52,972 nucleotides of DNA from an uncultured Clostridia bacterium (GTDB taxonomy: Bacteria > Bacillota > Clostridia > Oscillospirales > Acutalibacteraceae): the NCBI GenBank assembly GCA_927362715.1, contig CAKMIX010000020.1:1-52972 (forward strand), written 5' to 3'. The position numbers and the translations under genes are program-made. The notes below the pieces were generated by a model, which saw only the letters and a list, made by a program, of their open reading frames with translations, had not been told where the DNA came from and made no database searches. Of this stretch, positions 1 to 7,797 are shown in pieces. Numbering within the stretch: the stretch's first letter is position 1; each line of letters starts with the position of its first letter.

Positions 1-26
1 GCAGAAAAATGAGAGGAGGATTAAGC

Positions 27-176
27 ATGAAAAAACGATATGAGGTCCATATGGGAGATCCCGGAAAATTGCCGCACATTAGTTTTATTGTTCAGGCTGA
101 GAATGAATTCGAAGCGGAAAAATTGGCAAATAAGAGGTATCCCAAATTAGAGATTTGTTCCATTAAAGAAAAATAG
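27..176 (+). CDS. small hypothetical protein, 49 aa
   Basis: A complete 49-residue reading frame starts at ATG 27, preceded by an AGGAGG ribosome binding site at 14-19, and stops at TAG 174-176. The product begins MKKRYEVHMG and is charged, with no membrane segment. A TGA at 10-12 in another frame may be the end of a gene outside the window. A hairpin follows the stop directly. I do not recognise a family; size and sequence resemble small accessory proteins of clostridial mobile regions, but that is impression only. The good ribosome binding site and following terminator make it more likely real than chance. Confidence 0.5.
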   Translation: MKKRYEVHMGDPGKLPHISFIVQAENEFEAEKLANKRYPKLEICSIKEK

Positions 177-181
177 TTATA

Positions 182-213
182 AAAGACCTCTTGCAAAAAT
201 GCGGGAGGTCTTT
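182..213 (+). terminator. probable rho-independent terminator
   Basis: The arms AAAGACCTC (182-190) and GAGGTCTTT (205-213) pair perfectly around an AT-rich loop, six bases after the stop of the 49-aa gene. The following T-run is short, so efficiency is uncertain. Confidence 0.5.
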
Positions 214-369
214 ACTAAAAGAATAAACAATTTATTTGTGTTTTTGGATTTTGCAATATACAATTGCTGAAAAGGGAGCGAGAACGATAACAAAAGAGTG
301 TTCGGCGGAAGAACACAAAAAGCGTATCAACACGCAGGTTTCAATATATCTTGAAAAGCGGTGATTGAA

Positions 370-699
370 ATGAAAGACTACATATATGTTCATGAAGCGC
401 AGATTCGGCTTCTCGGCGATATATTCGGGAACAAGGCGGTAATAAAAAGTCTGGAAAGCAACCGAAGAAAAGCGGAGAATTCTATTCAAAAGGCGCTGAT
501 TCGGCTCTCGGAAAAGCAGCGGCTGATGGTTTTATATCAATATGGTTTTACAGATGGGAACGCACATACGCCGGAGGAAACCGCCCTGTATCTCGGTATT
601 GGGCAAAAGGAAGCCGGGCAGATGGGAGCGCTCGTGCTTCGGACTCTGCGAAGCCCGCCGTGCTCCAAAGAGCTGAAAAATCTGCTTTCTCTGCTGTAA
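370..699 (+). CDS. sigma-70 region 4-like protein
   Basis: A 109-aa protein (112 aa if GTG 361 is used) whose C-terminal half resembles region 4 of sigma-70 factors: a helix with LSEKQRLMVLYQYG, then a segment like a helix-turn-helix with ALYLGIG, ending in LRTLRSPPCSKELKNLL, which parallels the last helix of RpoD (LRKLRHPSRSKxLKxFL). There is no region 2, so it cannot bind a -10 element alone. Such stand-alone region-4 proteins are common in clostridial mobile elements and phages and may act as regulators. ATG 370 has a GGTGAT just upstream. The functional call rests on motif resemblance only. Confidence 0.55.
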   Translation: MKDYIYVHEAQIRLLGDIFGNKAVIKSLESNRRKAENSIQKALIRLSEKQRLMVLYQYGFTDGNAHTPEETALYLGIGQKEAGQMGALVLRTLRSPPCSKELKNLLSLL

Positions 700-767
700 T
701 GCACCGTTTTTGCCGCACAGAACAGGATATAATCAATATATAAAAAAATAGAAAGGTCGTAAAGCAA

Positions 768-1280
768 ATGGAATACACCTCTGCAGAAGCAAACAAGCTT
801 TTAAAGAAACTGAACGATGCGCATCAGGCACGGCTTTATGAAGAAGAGCAGTGCAGCACATTTCTTGCCGCTATGGGCGAGGAGCCGGAATCGCTGCGCC
901 CGGAATATGATTATACCGCCGCGCAGGAAAAGCTGCGTGAGCTGGAAGAAAAAATCATGACGGTAAAGCACGCGATCAATCTTTTCAACACGACGCACAC
1001 CGTGCCCGGCTTTTCTATGACGATCGACCGGGCGCTGGTCTATCTGCCGTTTCTGTCGGCGCGAGTCAAAAAGCTGGGTGAAATGAAAGCGCGTCTGCCC
1101 AAGGCGCGTGAAAATCACGACCGTTACGACGGTTACGGCAATCTTGTCGATTACCGCCATATAAACTATGACCGTTTTGAAGCCGCAAAGGATTATGACG
1201 CGGCGTTTGACGAGCTGTCCCGTCTGCAAACGGCGTTGGACGCCGTCAACAACAGCGAAAAATTCAGGATCGATATTTAA
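768..1280 (+). CDS. DIP1984-like coiled-coil hypothetical protein
   Basis: A 170-aa, highly charged helical protein. The middle has INLFNTTHTVPGFSMTIDRAL, then LKARLPKARENHD-type sequence and a conserved-looking YRHINYD, and it ends in a heptad-rich helix with QTALDAVNNSEKF. This order resembles the small cytosolic DIP1984/septicolysin-like family of Firmicutes, whose function is not established. ATG 768 has GAAAGG upstream (751-756), and a TATAAT (728-733) may be its -10 element, without a clear -35. Independent of its neighbours by spacing. Confidence 0.65.
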   Translation: MEYTSAEANKLLKKLNDAHQARLYEEEQCSTFLAAMGEEPESLRPEYDYTAAQEKLRELEEKIMTVKHAINLFNTTHTVPGFSMTIDRALVYLPFLSARVKKLGEMKARLPKARENHDRYDGYGNLVDYRHINYDRFEAAKDYDAAFDELSRLQTALDAVNNSEKFRIDI

Positions 1281-1501
1281 GCGCTTTCCGTCGCTTTTCT
1301 TTGCGCAAAATTTCCATGTTTGTGTACAGCGTTTCGGTTTGTTTGAAGTGTTATTTGTTATCGGTTATCCCGAAAGGTATAAGGCGCTTTTTTACAAGCA
1401 CGATACAAAGAAAGGCGTAAAAACTTTATCCGATGCGGCGGAAGTTCGGTTTCAGGCCGCATAACGATTTTCATCAATACATTTGAACGGAGGGCTGAAG
1501 C

Positions 1502-1975
1502 ATGACCTGCTGTTTTACCGGACACCGGCATTTCCCGTGGGGAGATGATGCCGAATCTCCGCATCGGAAAGATTTGTTAGCCGGGTTGGAAAATGCAGTC
1601 GATCACGCGCTTGCCGAAGGTGTCACGCATTTTATCTGCGGAAATGCCGTGGGCGTTGATACCCGGGCGGCGGAAATGGTGCCGAAAAAGAAAAAAGCGT
1701 ATCCAGGAATTTTTCTGGAAATCGCCCTGCCCTTCGCTGGGCACAACGCCGATGAGCCTGCTTGCCAATGGGTGCAAAGGCAAGCCGATCTTGTGCATAC
1801 CGTCGGTAAGTCCAAGTACAGGAAAGCAGCCTTTTCCGAGCGAAATCAATATATGGTCGACCACAGCGATTTTCTGATTGCCGTATACATGGAAAGCCAC
1901 CCGCGCAGCGGTACGGCAAAAACAATGGAATACGCAAAAAAGCAGGGGCTTAAGCTTATCGAAATATCTGTTTGA
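1502..1975 (+). CDS. SLOG-family (YpsA/DUF1273-like) nucleotide-binding protein
   Basis: A 157-aa Rossmann-like protein with the two hallmark SLOG blocks: FTGHRH at residues 5-10 and a glycine-rich phosphate-binding stretch ICGNAVGVDTRAAE at 45-58. The C-terminal part (RNQYMVDHSDFLIAVY, then a G-T-A-K-T stretch) fits the strand that closes the nucleotide pocket. SLOG proteins bind nucleotides or NAD-derived ligands and often accompany stress or defence loci; the ligand here cannot be told. Start ATG 1502 has GGAGGG at 1489-1494. The 220-bp gap upstream shows nothing definite. Confidence 0.8.
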   Translation: MTCCFTGHRHFPWGDDAESPHRKDLLAGLENAVDHALAEGVTHFICGNAVGVDTRAAEMVPKKKKAYPGIFLEIALPFAGHNADEPACQWVQRQADLVHTVGKSKYRKAAFSERNQYMVDHSDFLIAVYMESHPRSGTAKTMEYAKKQGLKLIEISV

Positions 1976-2003
1976 ATTTTGTATGCTTTGGGAAGCGTTT
2001 TTT

Positions 2004-2393
2004 ATGGAAAAGGGAATCTTTTGGGCGCGCAGGGACGCGGACGGAAAAATTGAGCTGCTCACGGTGAAGACGCCCTGCGACGAAAACGGCTCGGCGCTGT
2101 GTCCGGTTTGCTATACTTCCAAATCCGGCGATAATTTCAATCACAAAGCGGAGTGGAAAAATCTGGATCGCAGCGTCACCCGGGGACACGCTTACAACAC
2201 TTATCCGCGCGGGCGTGTTGAGATTAAAAATGGAAAAGTCACGGTCTATGCCAACCCCGTACTTTTGCGGGAAGACATTCGGCTGTTTATTATACAGACA
2301 TTTCGGTTGGCTCAAGCCACAGCGCAAGGCAAGGTTCGGTTCTGCGCGGACGGTTCTGCGCATTATCGGTTTTTTACGGAGGAGGAATTTTGA
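2004..2393 (+). CDS. hypothetical protein, 129 aa
   Basis: The frame is open further upstream, but ATG 2004 (MEKGIFWARRDADG) is the sensible start because the upstream part overlaps the SLOG gene. The protein has a conserved-looking centre YNTYPRGRVEIKNGK followed by NPVLL and a C-terminal DGSAHY. It has a CPVC pair but no second cysteine pair, so a zinc site is not supported. Its stop overlaps the next start in TGATG, so the two are translationally coupled. No function recognised. Confidence 0.6.
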   Translation: MEKGIFWARRDADGKIELLTVKTPCDENGSALCPVCYTSKSGDNFNHKAEWKNLDRSVTRGHAYNTYPRGRVEIKNGKVTVYANPVLLREDIRLFIIQTFRLAQATAQGKVRFCADGSAHYRFFTEEEF

Positions 2394-2845
2394 TGTTGTA
2401 CCCTGTTTTTGATTTTTCAGTCTATAGTATCAAAACACCAATCAAAAATATCAAGCATTTCCTGTTCGATTTGAAATGCTGCCGTGACCGTATATTGAAG
2501 GGATACTGCGAAAAGGACGCATGGGATATGGACCGCTGGTTTCTAGAGGTCGTTCCGGGTGTGCTGGACTGTCTGCGGGAGCAAGTGAATTCTTATCCCT
2601 CAGATCTGCCGGACAAACAAGTCTCGGAAAACGGCGGGGCATCCTGCGGCGCTCAAAGCATCTCTTTGGAGGATGACGGCCACCTTGCCGAGTGGAAGGG
2701 TATCCTAAAGGAAATGGCAGATGCGTTCCGCGCCGCCGATAAAAACTGTGCGGATTTCGTTATTTGCCCGACTGAAAAAGCGATTGCCGAACGGAAACGG
2801 GCAATGGCGCTTTTGGACAAGTATTTTGACGACCTTTGGAATTAG
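2393..2845 (+). CDS. hypothetical protein, 150 aa
   Basis: ATG 2393 overlaps the preceding stop and has a strong AGGAGG at 2380-2385; a TTG at 2390 is a less likely start. The sequence, from KNIKHFLFDLKCCRDRILKG through a segment with W-D-M-D-R-W-F to a C-terminal LLDKYFDDLWN, resembles small proteins often found in Firmicutes phages and elements in which an EW...L.EM..aF block is followed by a YF..LW ending. Soluble and acidic. Function unknown; coupled to the 129-aa gene upstream. Confidence 0.6.
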   Translation: MLYPVFDFSVYSIKTPIKNIKHFLFDLKCCRDRILKGYCEKDAWDMDRWFLEVVPGVLDCLREQVNSYPSDLPDKQVSENGGASCGAQSISLEDDGHLAEWKGILKEMADAFRAADKNCADFVICPTEKAIAERKRAMALLDKYFDDLWN

Positions 2846-2923
2846 AAAAAATTTTTGCACTTTATTTGTGATTTCAAAAATGCCGTGTTATCCTTTAGAA
2901 AAATATGATAAAGGAGTTTGATG

Positions 2924-3535
2924 ATGAACACGACCTTTGCCAAAAACACATACCTTGCCTCCATTGACTATGTCACTTCCCTGTTTGCCGCCACCGACCG
3001 TGACGGCGCGCTTCGCATGCCCAAAAATTTCGGCACGGACGAGGAACAGGACGACGAATTTGACACCTTCAAAATGTCCTGGAACAGGGATGATCTGAAC
3101 ATGCTGCTTTCGGAATTTCACGAGCTGTATGCAGGGCTTTCGGAAATCGCCAAGGTGTTTGATAAGCTAAGCGACATCCCGGAGCTTGTCCGCGATACGC
3201 TTGATAATCCCATCCTCTTCGACACCTGGCAGCTCTATCTTCAGCGTCCGCAGTGGTACGGTGAAGAGGAGCGCATGTTAGACGTTGCGCTTAAAAAGGA
3301 GGCGCAGGCAGAGGAATTATCCGCAGAGGAGGAAAGGCTGCTTGAAAAATACCATAGCGAAGAGCTGCTCGAAAGCGTAAAAAATCTCGGCGGCAACTGC
3401 TTTGCCTATGATGTGCATATTCACGCACTGCGCCTTTGCGAGCTGATGAATCACGGTGCACCGAAGATTATTATCGAGCATGAAGCGCGCTGCCTCATCG
3501 GCTGTATGGCGCTCAAGGACTATGCGGCTATATAA
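2924..3535 (+). CDS. hypothetical protein, 203 aa
   Basis: TTG 2918, ATG 2921 and ATG 2924 are consecutive possible starts; AAGGAG at 2911-2916 gives the best spacing to ATG 2924. The protein is soluble, mostly helical and acidic. Recognisable blocks are DTWQLYLQRPQWYGEEERML in the middle and, at the C-terminus, a run around NCFAYDVHIHALRLCELM. No known domain recognised. It lies 32 bp before the next gene and is probably in the same operon. Confidence 0.6.
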   Translation: MNTTFAKNTYLASIDYVTSLFAATDRDGALRMPKNFGTDEEQDDEFDTFKMSWNRDDLNMLLSEFHELYAGLSEIAKVFDKLSDIPELVRDTLDNPILFDTWQLYLQRPQWYGEEERMLDVALKKEAQAEELSAEEERLLEKYHSEELLESVKNLGGNCFAYDVHIHALRLCELMNHGAPKIIIEHEARCLIGCMALKDYAAI

Positions 3536-3567
3536 ATTCCGAAAAGCCGGAACAGGAGGTGTAAACA

Positions 3568-4290
3568 ATGCGAACCGTAAGGGAAATCCTAAAAGAATCC
3601 GATCCGCAGGAGATCGCCGATATTCTGCTGCGGCTGCATCTGAACACGCTGTTTGAGCAGGCCGAGCCGGAGGATACGGTTGCCGATATCAGGCGGCTTG
3701 TCGGCGAATGGACAAAACGGATAATATCCAATATCCTAAACGCCGCGCCGCAGAAAGAGGGCTCGCCCTTTGTATTTTTCGCCGTTCCTGCGGCGGTGGA
3801 CGGCTCCTGGTGGTTTGGCTACGGCGAGATCGAGGCGGCAATGTGCGAGCAAAGCGAGATTTTGCAGGACGAGCCGAATCCCGAAGCTTATAGCTGGATG
3901 GACCAAACCGACGCCGCCATTGCCGATTCGCTGTTTGCCGAAACGCTTTTGACGGCGGAAAACCGAAGCGAAGTCCTGGCGCATATTCTCTGGGACCTCA
4001 CCTGGTTCGGCGAGACCGACGAGGAGCGCAGGCGCTATTATGACGGTCTTGAAAACGATGCTTACGAGCCGGATGACGAAGAAGACGAGGATGACGATTT
4101 TGACTGGAGGGCGGAGTTTGAGCGTTTTCGGGCAGAGCGGGAAGCCCGCCGGGACGAAAAAGAGGAGAAGCTGAAGCGGGCGATCGATCAGGCGGAGCAT
4201 GCGCGCTATGCATACTGCTTTCAAAGAGAGGTAAGGCTGGTAAAAGCGCTGCTGGAGGAACATACGGCACAAAAAAGCGGCGCTGAATAA
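3568..4290 (+). CDS. DUF6557-like hypothetical protein
   Basis: A 240-aa acidic protein with an AGGAGGTG site just upstream. It contains VLAHILWDLTWFGETDEE near residues 135-155, which resembles the C-terminal block of the DUF6557 family (AH.LWEMT..GF), a family of unknown role. An acidic linker (EPDDEEDEDDDFDW) is followed by a long, charged coiled-coil tail. The stop codon lies in the loop of the terminator hairpin that follows. The family assignment is from memory of a short motif. Confidence 0.6.
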   Translation: MRTVREILKESDPQEIADILLRLHLNTLFEQAEPEDTVADIRRLVGEWTKRIISNILNAAPQKEGSPFVFFAVPAAVDGSWWFGYGEIEAAMCEQSEILQDEPNPEAYSWMDQTDAAIADSLFAETLLTAENRSEVLAHILWDLTWFGETDEERRRYYDGLENDAYEPDDEEDEDDDFDWRAEFERFRAEREARRDEKEEKLKRAIDQAEHARYAYCFQREVRLVKALLEEHTAQKSGAE

Positions 4291-4303
4291 TCAGCGCCGC
4301 TTT
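4274..4303 (-). terminator. bidirectional terminator between convergent genes
   Basis: A perfect 13-bp stem (AAAGCGGCGCTGA at 4274-4286 with its complement at 4291-4303) and a 4-base loop. The loop contains the stop codon of the plus-strand gene. On the minus strand it is followed by six T residues, so it best serves the 329-aa minus-strand gene ending at 4333; on the plus strand only TTT follows. Confidence 0.75.
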
Positions 4304-4332
4304 AAGGCCTAACCGCTTAGCTTTTCCGGCGG

Positions 4333-5322
4333 TTATTCCTGTACCTTGTATGTTTCGATATTTTTATCTTTGAGTTTTCCCTGTAAATCCGCTAATTTTT
4401 CGTTAATCGTTTTGTTTCTGTATTCCGCATCTTTATCTTTCTTTTTTCTTCCTGTACTATCCAAATCTTCAAATGACAATAATTGCTTATAAACGCCCTC
4501 AGCGGCCAGCTCAAGCTGCATGTATTTCCAAACAAAAAACTCTGCCTGCAGCGGGGTGTAATCTTTCAAATATTTTGTGGTTATGTTTTCAGCGGCATAT
4601 TCTTTTAAATAATCACGAATCTTTTTTTGTATGGTTTCATAACCATACCGATTGCCGGAATCGTCTGATTCCATTTTGCTCCAGCTTTCCGGCAGATATT
4701 TGCATAAAAAGTCGCACGAACCTTTTGAATGGCCGTTTTTACAATAATCCTTTAGCCAAGTCTGTGTCCGTTTAAACCATTCTAATGTAATGGAGTCCAA
4801 CGGCATATGGCAATACTCAAAATACTTTTCAAACTGGTCCTCTTTTATCTCGTTATGTTGCAGACAATAAGCGTTTTTGAAAGTCATGTTGACAATTTTC
4901 TGCGCCTTGCCGTATTTGAGACCGCCCTGATATTTCGGCTCAATCACAGCTAAAAATTCTTCGCACATCTCCTTGTGCCATTGATCGAAGCTTGTTTCAT
5001 CCATATATTGATTATATGACTTTGGCACCGGAAAAAAATAATCCATAAACCGCTCCACGAAAGATTTTTTGCCCGGAACGCTGCTCTCGCAAAGCGCGTT
5101 ATATTTTTCATCCACGCCAAAAGGCTGGCCTTTGTATTCAGTTTTTAACCGTTCCGTCCTGTCCGTAAAATCACCGAGCGCACGTTTGATGGCGATACCT
5201 ATGCCATCTTTATCAAAGTAAAATTGTGTTGATTTCTTTTCAGATTTACCTTTCTCGTTTTCATAATCAACTTTATATTTCCCATCCCAAAATTTCGACT
5301 TCAATTTTTCCAGGTCTACCAT
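4333..5322 (-). CDS. orphan hypothetical protein, 329 aa
   Basis: A 329-aa soluble, lysine- and tyrosine-rich protein, visibly more AT-rich in codon use than the genes around it, and the only minus-strand gene in this part of the island. Start ATG 5322 has AAAGGGG eight bases upstream. A recognisable block is KIVNMTFKNAYCL near residue 145, similar to one seen in several uncharacterised clostridial accessory proteins. No catalytic motif or membrane segment is visible. It has its own near-consensus promoter and terminator, so it is a separately expressed cargo gene; a defence or stress role is possible but not shown. Confidence 0.65.
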   Translation of the reverse strand: MVDLEKLKSKFWDGKYKVDYENEKGKSEKKSTQFYFDKDGIGIAIKRALGDFTDRTERLKTEYKGQPFGVDEKYNALCESSVPGKKSFVERFMDYFFPVPKSYNQYMDETSFDQWHKEMCEEFLAVIEPKYQGGLKYGKAQKIVNMTFKNAYCLQHNEIKEDQFEKYFEYCHMPLDSITLEWFKRTQTWLKDYCKNGHSKGSCDFLCKYLPESWSKMESDDSGNRYGYETIQKKIRDYLKEYAAENITTKYLKDYTPLQAEFFVWKYMQLELAAEGVYKQLLSFEDLDSTGRKKKDKDAEYRNKTINEKLADLQGKLKDKNIETYKVQE

Positions 5323-5355
5323 CTTCTTACCCCTTTCGACAAATTCTATATTTCT

Positions 5356-5384
5356 ATTATATTCTGCAAATCTCCCGGTTTCAA
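5356..5384 (-). promoter_or_regulatory. sigma-A promoter for the 329-aa gene
   Basis: On the minus strand TTGAAA (5384-5379) and TATAAT (5361-5356) are 17 bases apart, placing transcription start about 25 bases before ATG 5322. Confidence 0.7.
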
Positions 5385-5416
5385 CATAATATTGTAAAAT
5401 TTAGGAGGGCCACCAC

Positions 5417-6532
5417 ATGGACATCTACCGTTTTCTGGATTCCAACGACATCCGCGCGCACCTGCAAAGCCTGCGGTACGATTTTACGCTGCCGGAGGCG
5501 GCGTTTCTTATCTGGCAGTGCGCGACTGCGCCGCTTTCGGAAAAGCACGCTGCATGGCGGGAGCTCATTCAGACCATGCCCGACTGCCGGATGGAGCGGC
5601 GGCGTAATATGTGTGAAATACAAAGTATGCACGGCTTCCTGCAGGAGTATATAGAGCTGGAAGAAAAGCTGCTGCGGGATTTTCATCGGGAATCGGACGC
5701 TGTATATTTTTATTCTGTATCGCTAAAGGACGAACATTTTCCCGACGGCTTTTCGGAAAGCGAAAAATATGAGCGCGCTTTCCCGACCTTTTCACACTGC
5801 CTTGCCGCAGTAAAAGAGGAAATATGCGATTATGGCGCAGAGGATATCCTGCATGTCTGCATGAAAAGGCAGCTTCTTTCTGAACCGAACCGCTTTATGA
5901 CGGTCTGCCTGAACAACAAACTGGAGGTTATGGATATTGACGCCTTTCGCTGTCCGCTCACGGAGCGTGAGCAGGAGCTACTCGGCGCTTTTGAGGGGAT
6001 GTGGTTTGCCTTTCCGACGCCCTTTAAGCGGGGCGACCTTGTATGCCAAAAGCACAGTCTGAAAGCGTGGCGCTTTCCGCAAAACGCCTGTTATGTACTG
6101 GACTCTATTACGGTCTGGACAAACAGGGAAATGCAGGAAAGCGATTTTGGGAGGAGCCGCTCCGATACGCAGGATATGGATCGATTACACCAAATGCTTT
6201 TGAAAGACGGCGATGTAACGGACATGTCCTTTTCGGCATACAGCGTGGAAGACGGACAAATCTTTTTTGACAATGTGGGCTGGTATCTGTCCCTGGAACG
6301 GTTCGACGGCACGCTCACCGGGGCACAGCGGGCGCTGTATCCGCTGCGCGATTTGCTGAACGGAAAGATCCGGCCGGATATGTTTCTGGACGCCCTGCGC
6401 GTACTGCGGGCGGACGAAGAAGCAAAAAATACGGCCGGGATTCGGGAAAACCTGCTGTACCATAAGAATATGTCCTATATTTCTTCAGAAAATGCAGAAG
6501 AGGAGGCCTGTGAAAAGGAGGAAACGCTATGA
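5417..6532 (+). CDS. three-paralogue operon, protein A (371 aa)
   Basis: First gene of a three-gene coupled operon; AGGAGG at 5403-5408 and ATG 5417. The N-terminal module (residues about 1-56) has FLDSNDIRAHL, an EAAFLIWQC block and EKHAAWRELIQTMPDC, all repeated in protein B. A middle block WFAFPTPFKRGDLVC (near residue 195) and a C-terminal FDGTLTGAQRALYPL block are also shared. No signal peptide or membrane segment. It lacks the receiver domain of protein B and ends in an acidic tail. The last codons overlap the start of B in ATGA. The family is common in clostridial genomes as 'hypothetical protein'; no activity is known to me. Confidence 0.7.
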   Translation: MDIYRFLDSNDIRAHLQSLRYDFTLPEAAFLIWQCATAPLSEKHAAWRELIQTMPDCRMERRRNMCEIQSMHGFLQEYIELEEKLLRDFHRESDAVYFYSVSLKDEHFPDGFSESEKYERAFPTFSHCLAAVKEEICDYGAEDILHVCMKRQLLSEPNRFMTVCLNNKLEVMDIDAFRCPLTEREQELLGAFEGMWFAFPTPFKRGDLVCQKHSLKAWRFPQNACYVLDSITVWTNREMQESDFGRSRSDTQDMDRLHQMLLKDGDVTDMSFSAYSVEDGQIFFDNVGWYLSLERFDGTLTGAQRALYPLRDLLNGKIRPDMFLDALRVLRADEEAKNTAGIRENLLYHKNMSYISSENAEEEACEKEETL

Positions 6533-7797
6533 ATGTATACCGCTTTATCAACTCAAAGGATATTCGGGAGCATCTTGAAGCCATAAAATATCCGTTCGGC
6601 TCATTGGAGGCGGCGTGGATTATCTACCAATGCCGCTTTGCATCGCTCGAAGAAAAGCACGCCGCATGGCGGGAGCTCATTCAGACGATGCCCGACTGCG
6701 CAATCGAGGAACGCCCCAACACCGAGGCGCACGACAGCCTGCACCGCTTTCTTGCCGAGTATATGGAGCGGGAGACAAAGCTGCTGCATGCCTTTTGCGA
6801 AAACGACGGCGGAATTTATCGTTGGACGGAGTGTCAGGAGGACGGCGAGCGCTTCGAGCACCCGGGTATCTATACCGACTATGCGAAATGCCGCAACCGG
6901 ATCAGCCGGGAGATCGGCGACAACGAGGACGGGGAGATTGCAGACTATCTTGTCACCAAAACATATCCCGACGCAGAGGAACCCTGTATGCAGTCGAAGC
7001 TTTCCGCCGAGGGGGAGCTCCTCTCCGTCCAGGAGAGCCAAGCCGGACCCGACCCTTTCGAGGGACTGTTTTTCGTTTTCCCCACGCCGTTTCAAAAGGG
7101 CGATATCGTCTGGGAGCCGAACACGCAGGGCTACTGCAAGGGGCCGTTTGTCCTGACCGGGGTTTCCGGCGAGACGGAGGCGCCCGGTCACCGTCGGGGC
7201 GGCGATAATTCGGATATGACCGCATGGGGGTATTTTCAGGATGAAAGCGGGAATATCTACCATGAGACCATGTGGAATTACATGGATCTGGAATATTACC
7301 GCGGGCCGCTCACCGGCAAACGGCGCGTTCTGCGTGCGCTCGGCAACTGCCTGAAGGGTGAAATTGACGAAGGGTTGTTCGCACGTGCTTATCACGCGAT
7401 TTTGACCGAGGAATATGCCGGAAGCCTTGTGCCGCGCGACATTACCAAAGAGGGTATGACGCTGGCCGCGCTCTGCGAACCGGAGCCGGTCCGGCTCTGG
7501 ATGGACGATCTGCGAAAAGCGCCTCCCGGGTACAAATGGTGCACAAGCGTCAATGCGGCGATCCGCTGTATTGAGCTGTGCGAAAAGGCCGGGTGTCCTA
7601 TCGAGCTTATCGACTGTGACCATGACCTCGGCGACTATGCCAAGGACGGCGGCGACGGAATCAGGCTGATCGACTGGCTTGCAGAGCGGGGGACCTTTTA
7701 CCGTATCGAGCTGCACACGATGAACCCGGTCGGGCGGGAAAATATGCAGAGAGAAATCGACCGATACTGGCCGGCAAGGAGGGAAAAAGAAGGATGA
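6529..7797 (+). CDS. three-paralogue operon, protein B with C-terminal cREC domain (422 aa)
   Basis: Same N-terminal module as protein A (FINSKDIREHL, EAAWIIYQC, EKHAAWRELIQTMPDC), the same FFVFPTPFQKGDIVW block and a FRGxLTG-like block, followed by an extra receiver-like domain from about residue 320. That domain has the acidic pair D326-D327 in LWMDDLR, a DCDHDLG block with D364/H365/D366, and HTMNPVGRENM at 396-406. This order is that of the cyclic-phosphate-processing receiver (cREC) domain, predicted in the literature to act on cyclic phosphates or related nucleotides in RNA repair or nucleotide-signalling contexts. Coupled by ATGA overlaps to both neighbours. Confidence 0.75.
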   Translation: MNVYRFINSKDIREHLEAIKYPFGSLEAAWIIYQCRFASLEEKHAAWRELIQTMPDCAIEERPNTEAHDSLHRFLAEYMERETKLLHAFCENDGGIYRWTECQEDGERFEHPGIYTDYAKCRNRISREIGDNEDGEIADYLVTKTYPDAEEPCMQSKLSAEGELLSVQESQAGPDPFEGLFFVFPTPFQKGDIVWEPNTQGYCKGPFVLTGVSGETEAPGHRRGGDNSDMTAWGYFQDESGNIYHETMWNYMDLEYYRGPLTGKRRVLRALGNCLKGEIDEGLFARAYHAILTEEYAGSLVPRDITKEGMTLAALCEPEPVRLWMDDLRKAPPGYKWCTSVNAAIRCIELCEKAGCPIELIDCDHDLGDYAKDGGDGIRLIDWLAERGTFYRIELHTMNPVGRENMQREIDRYWPARREKEG

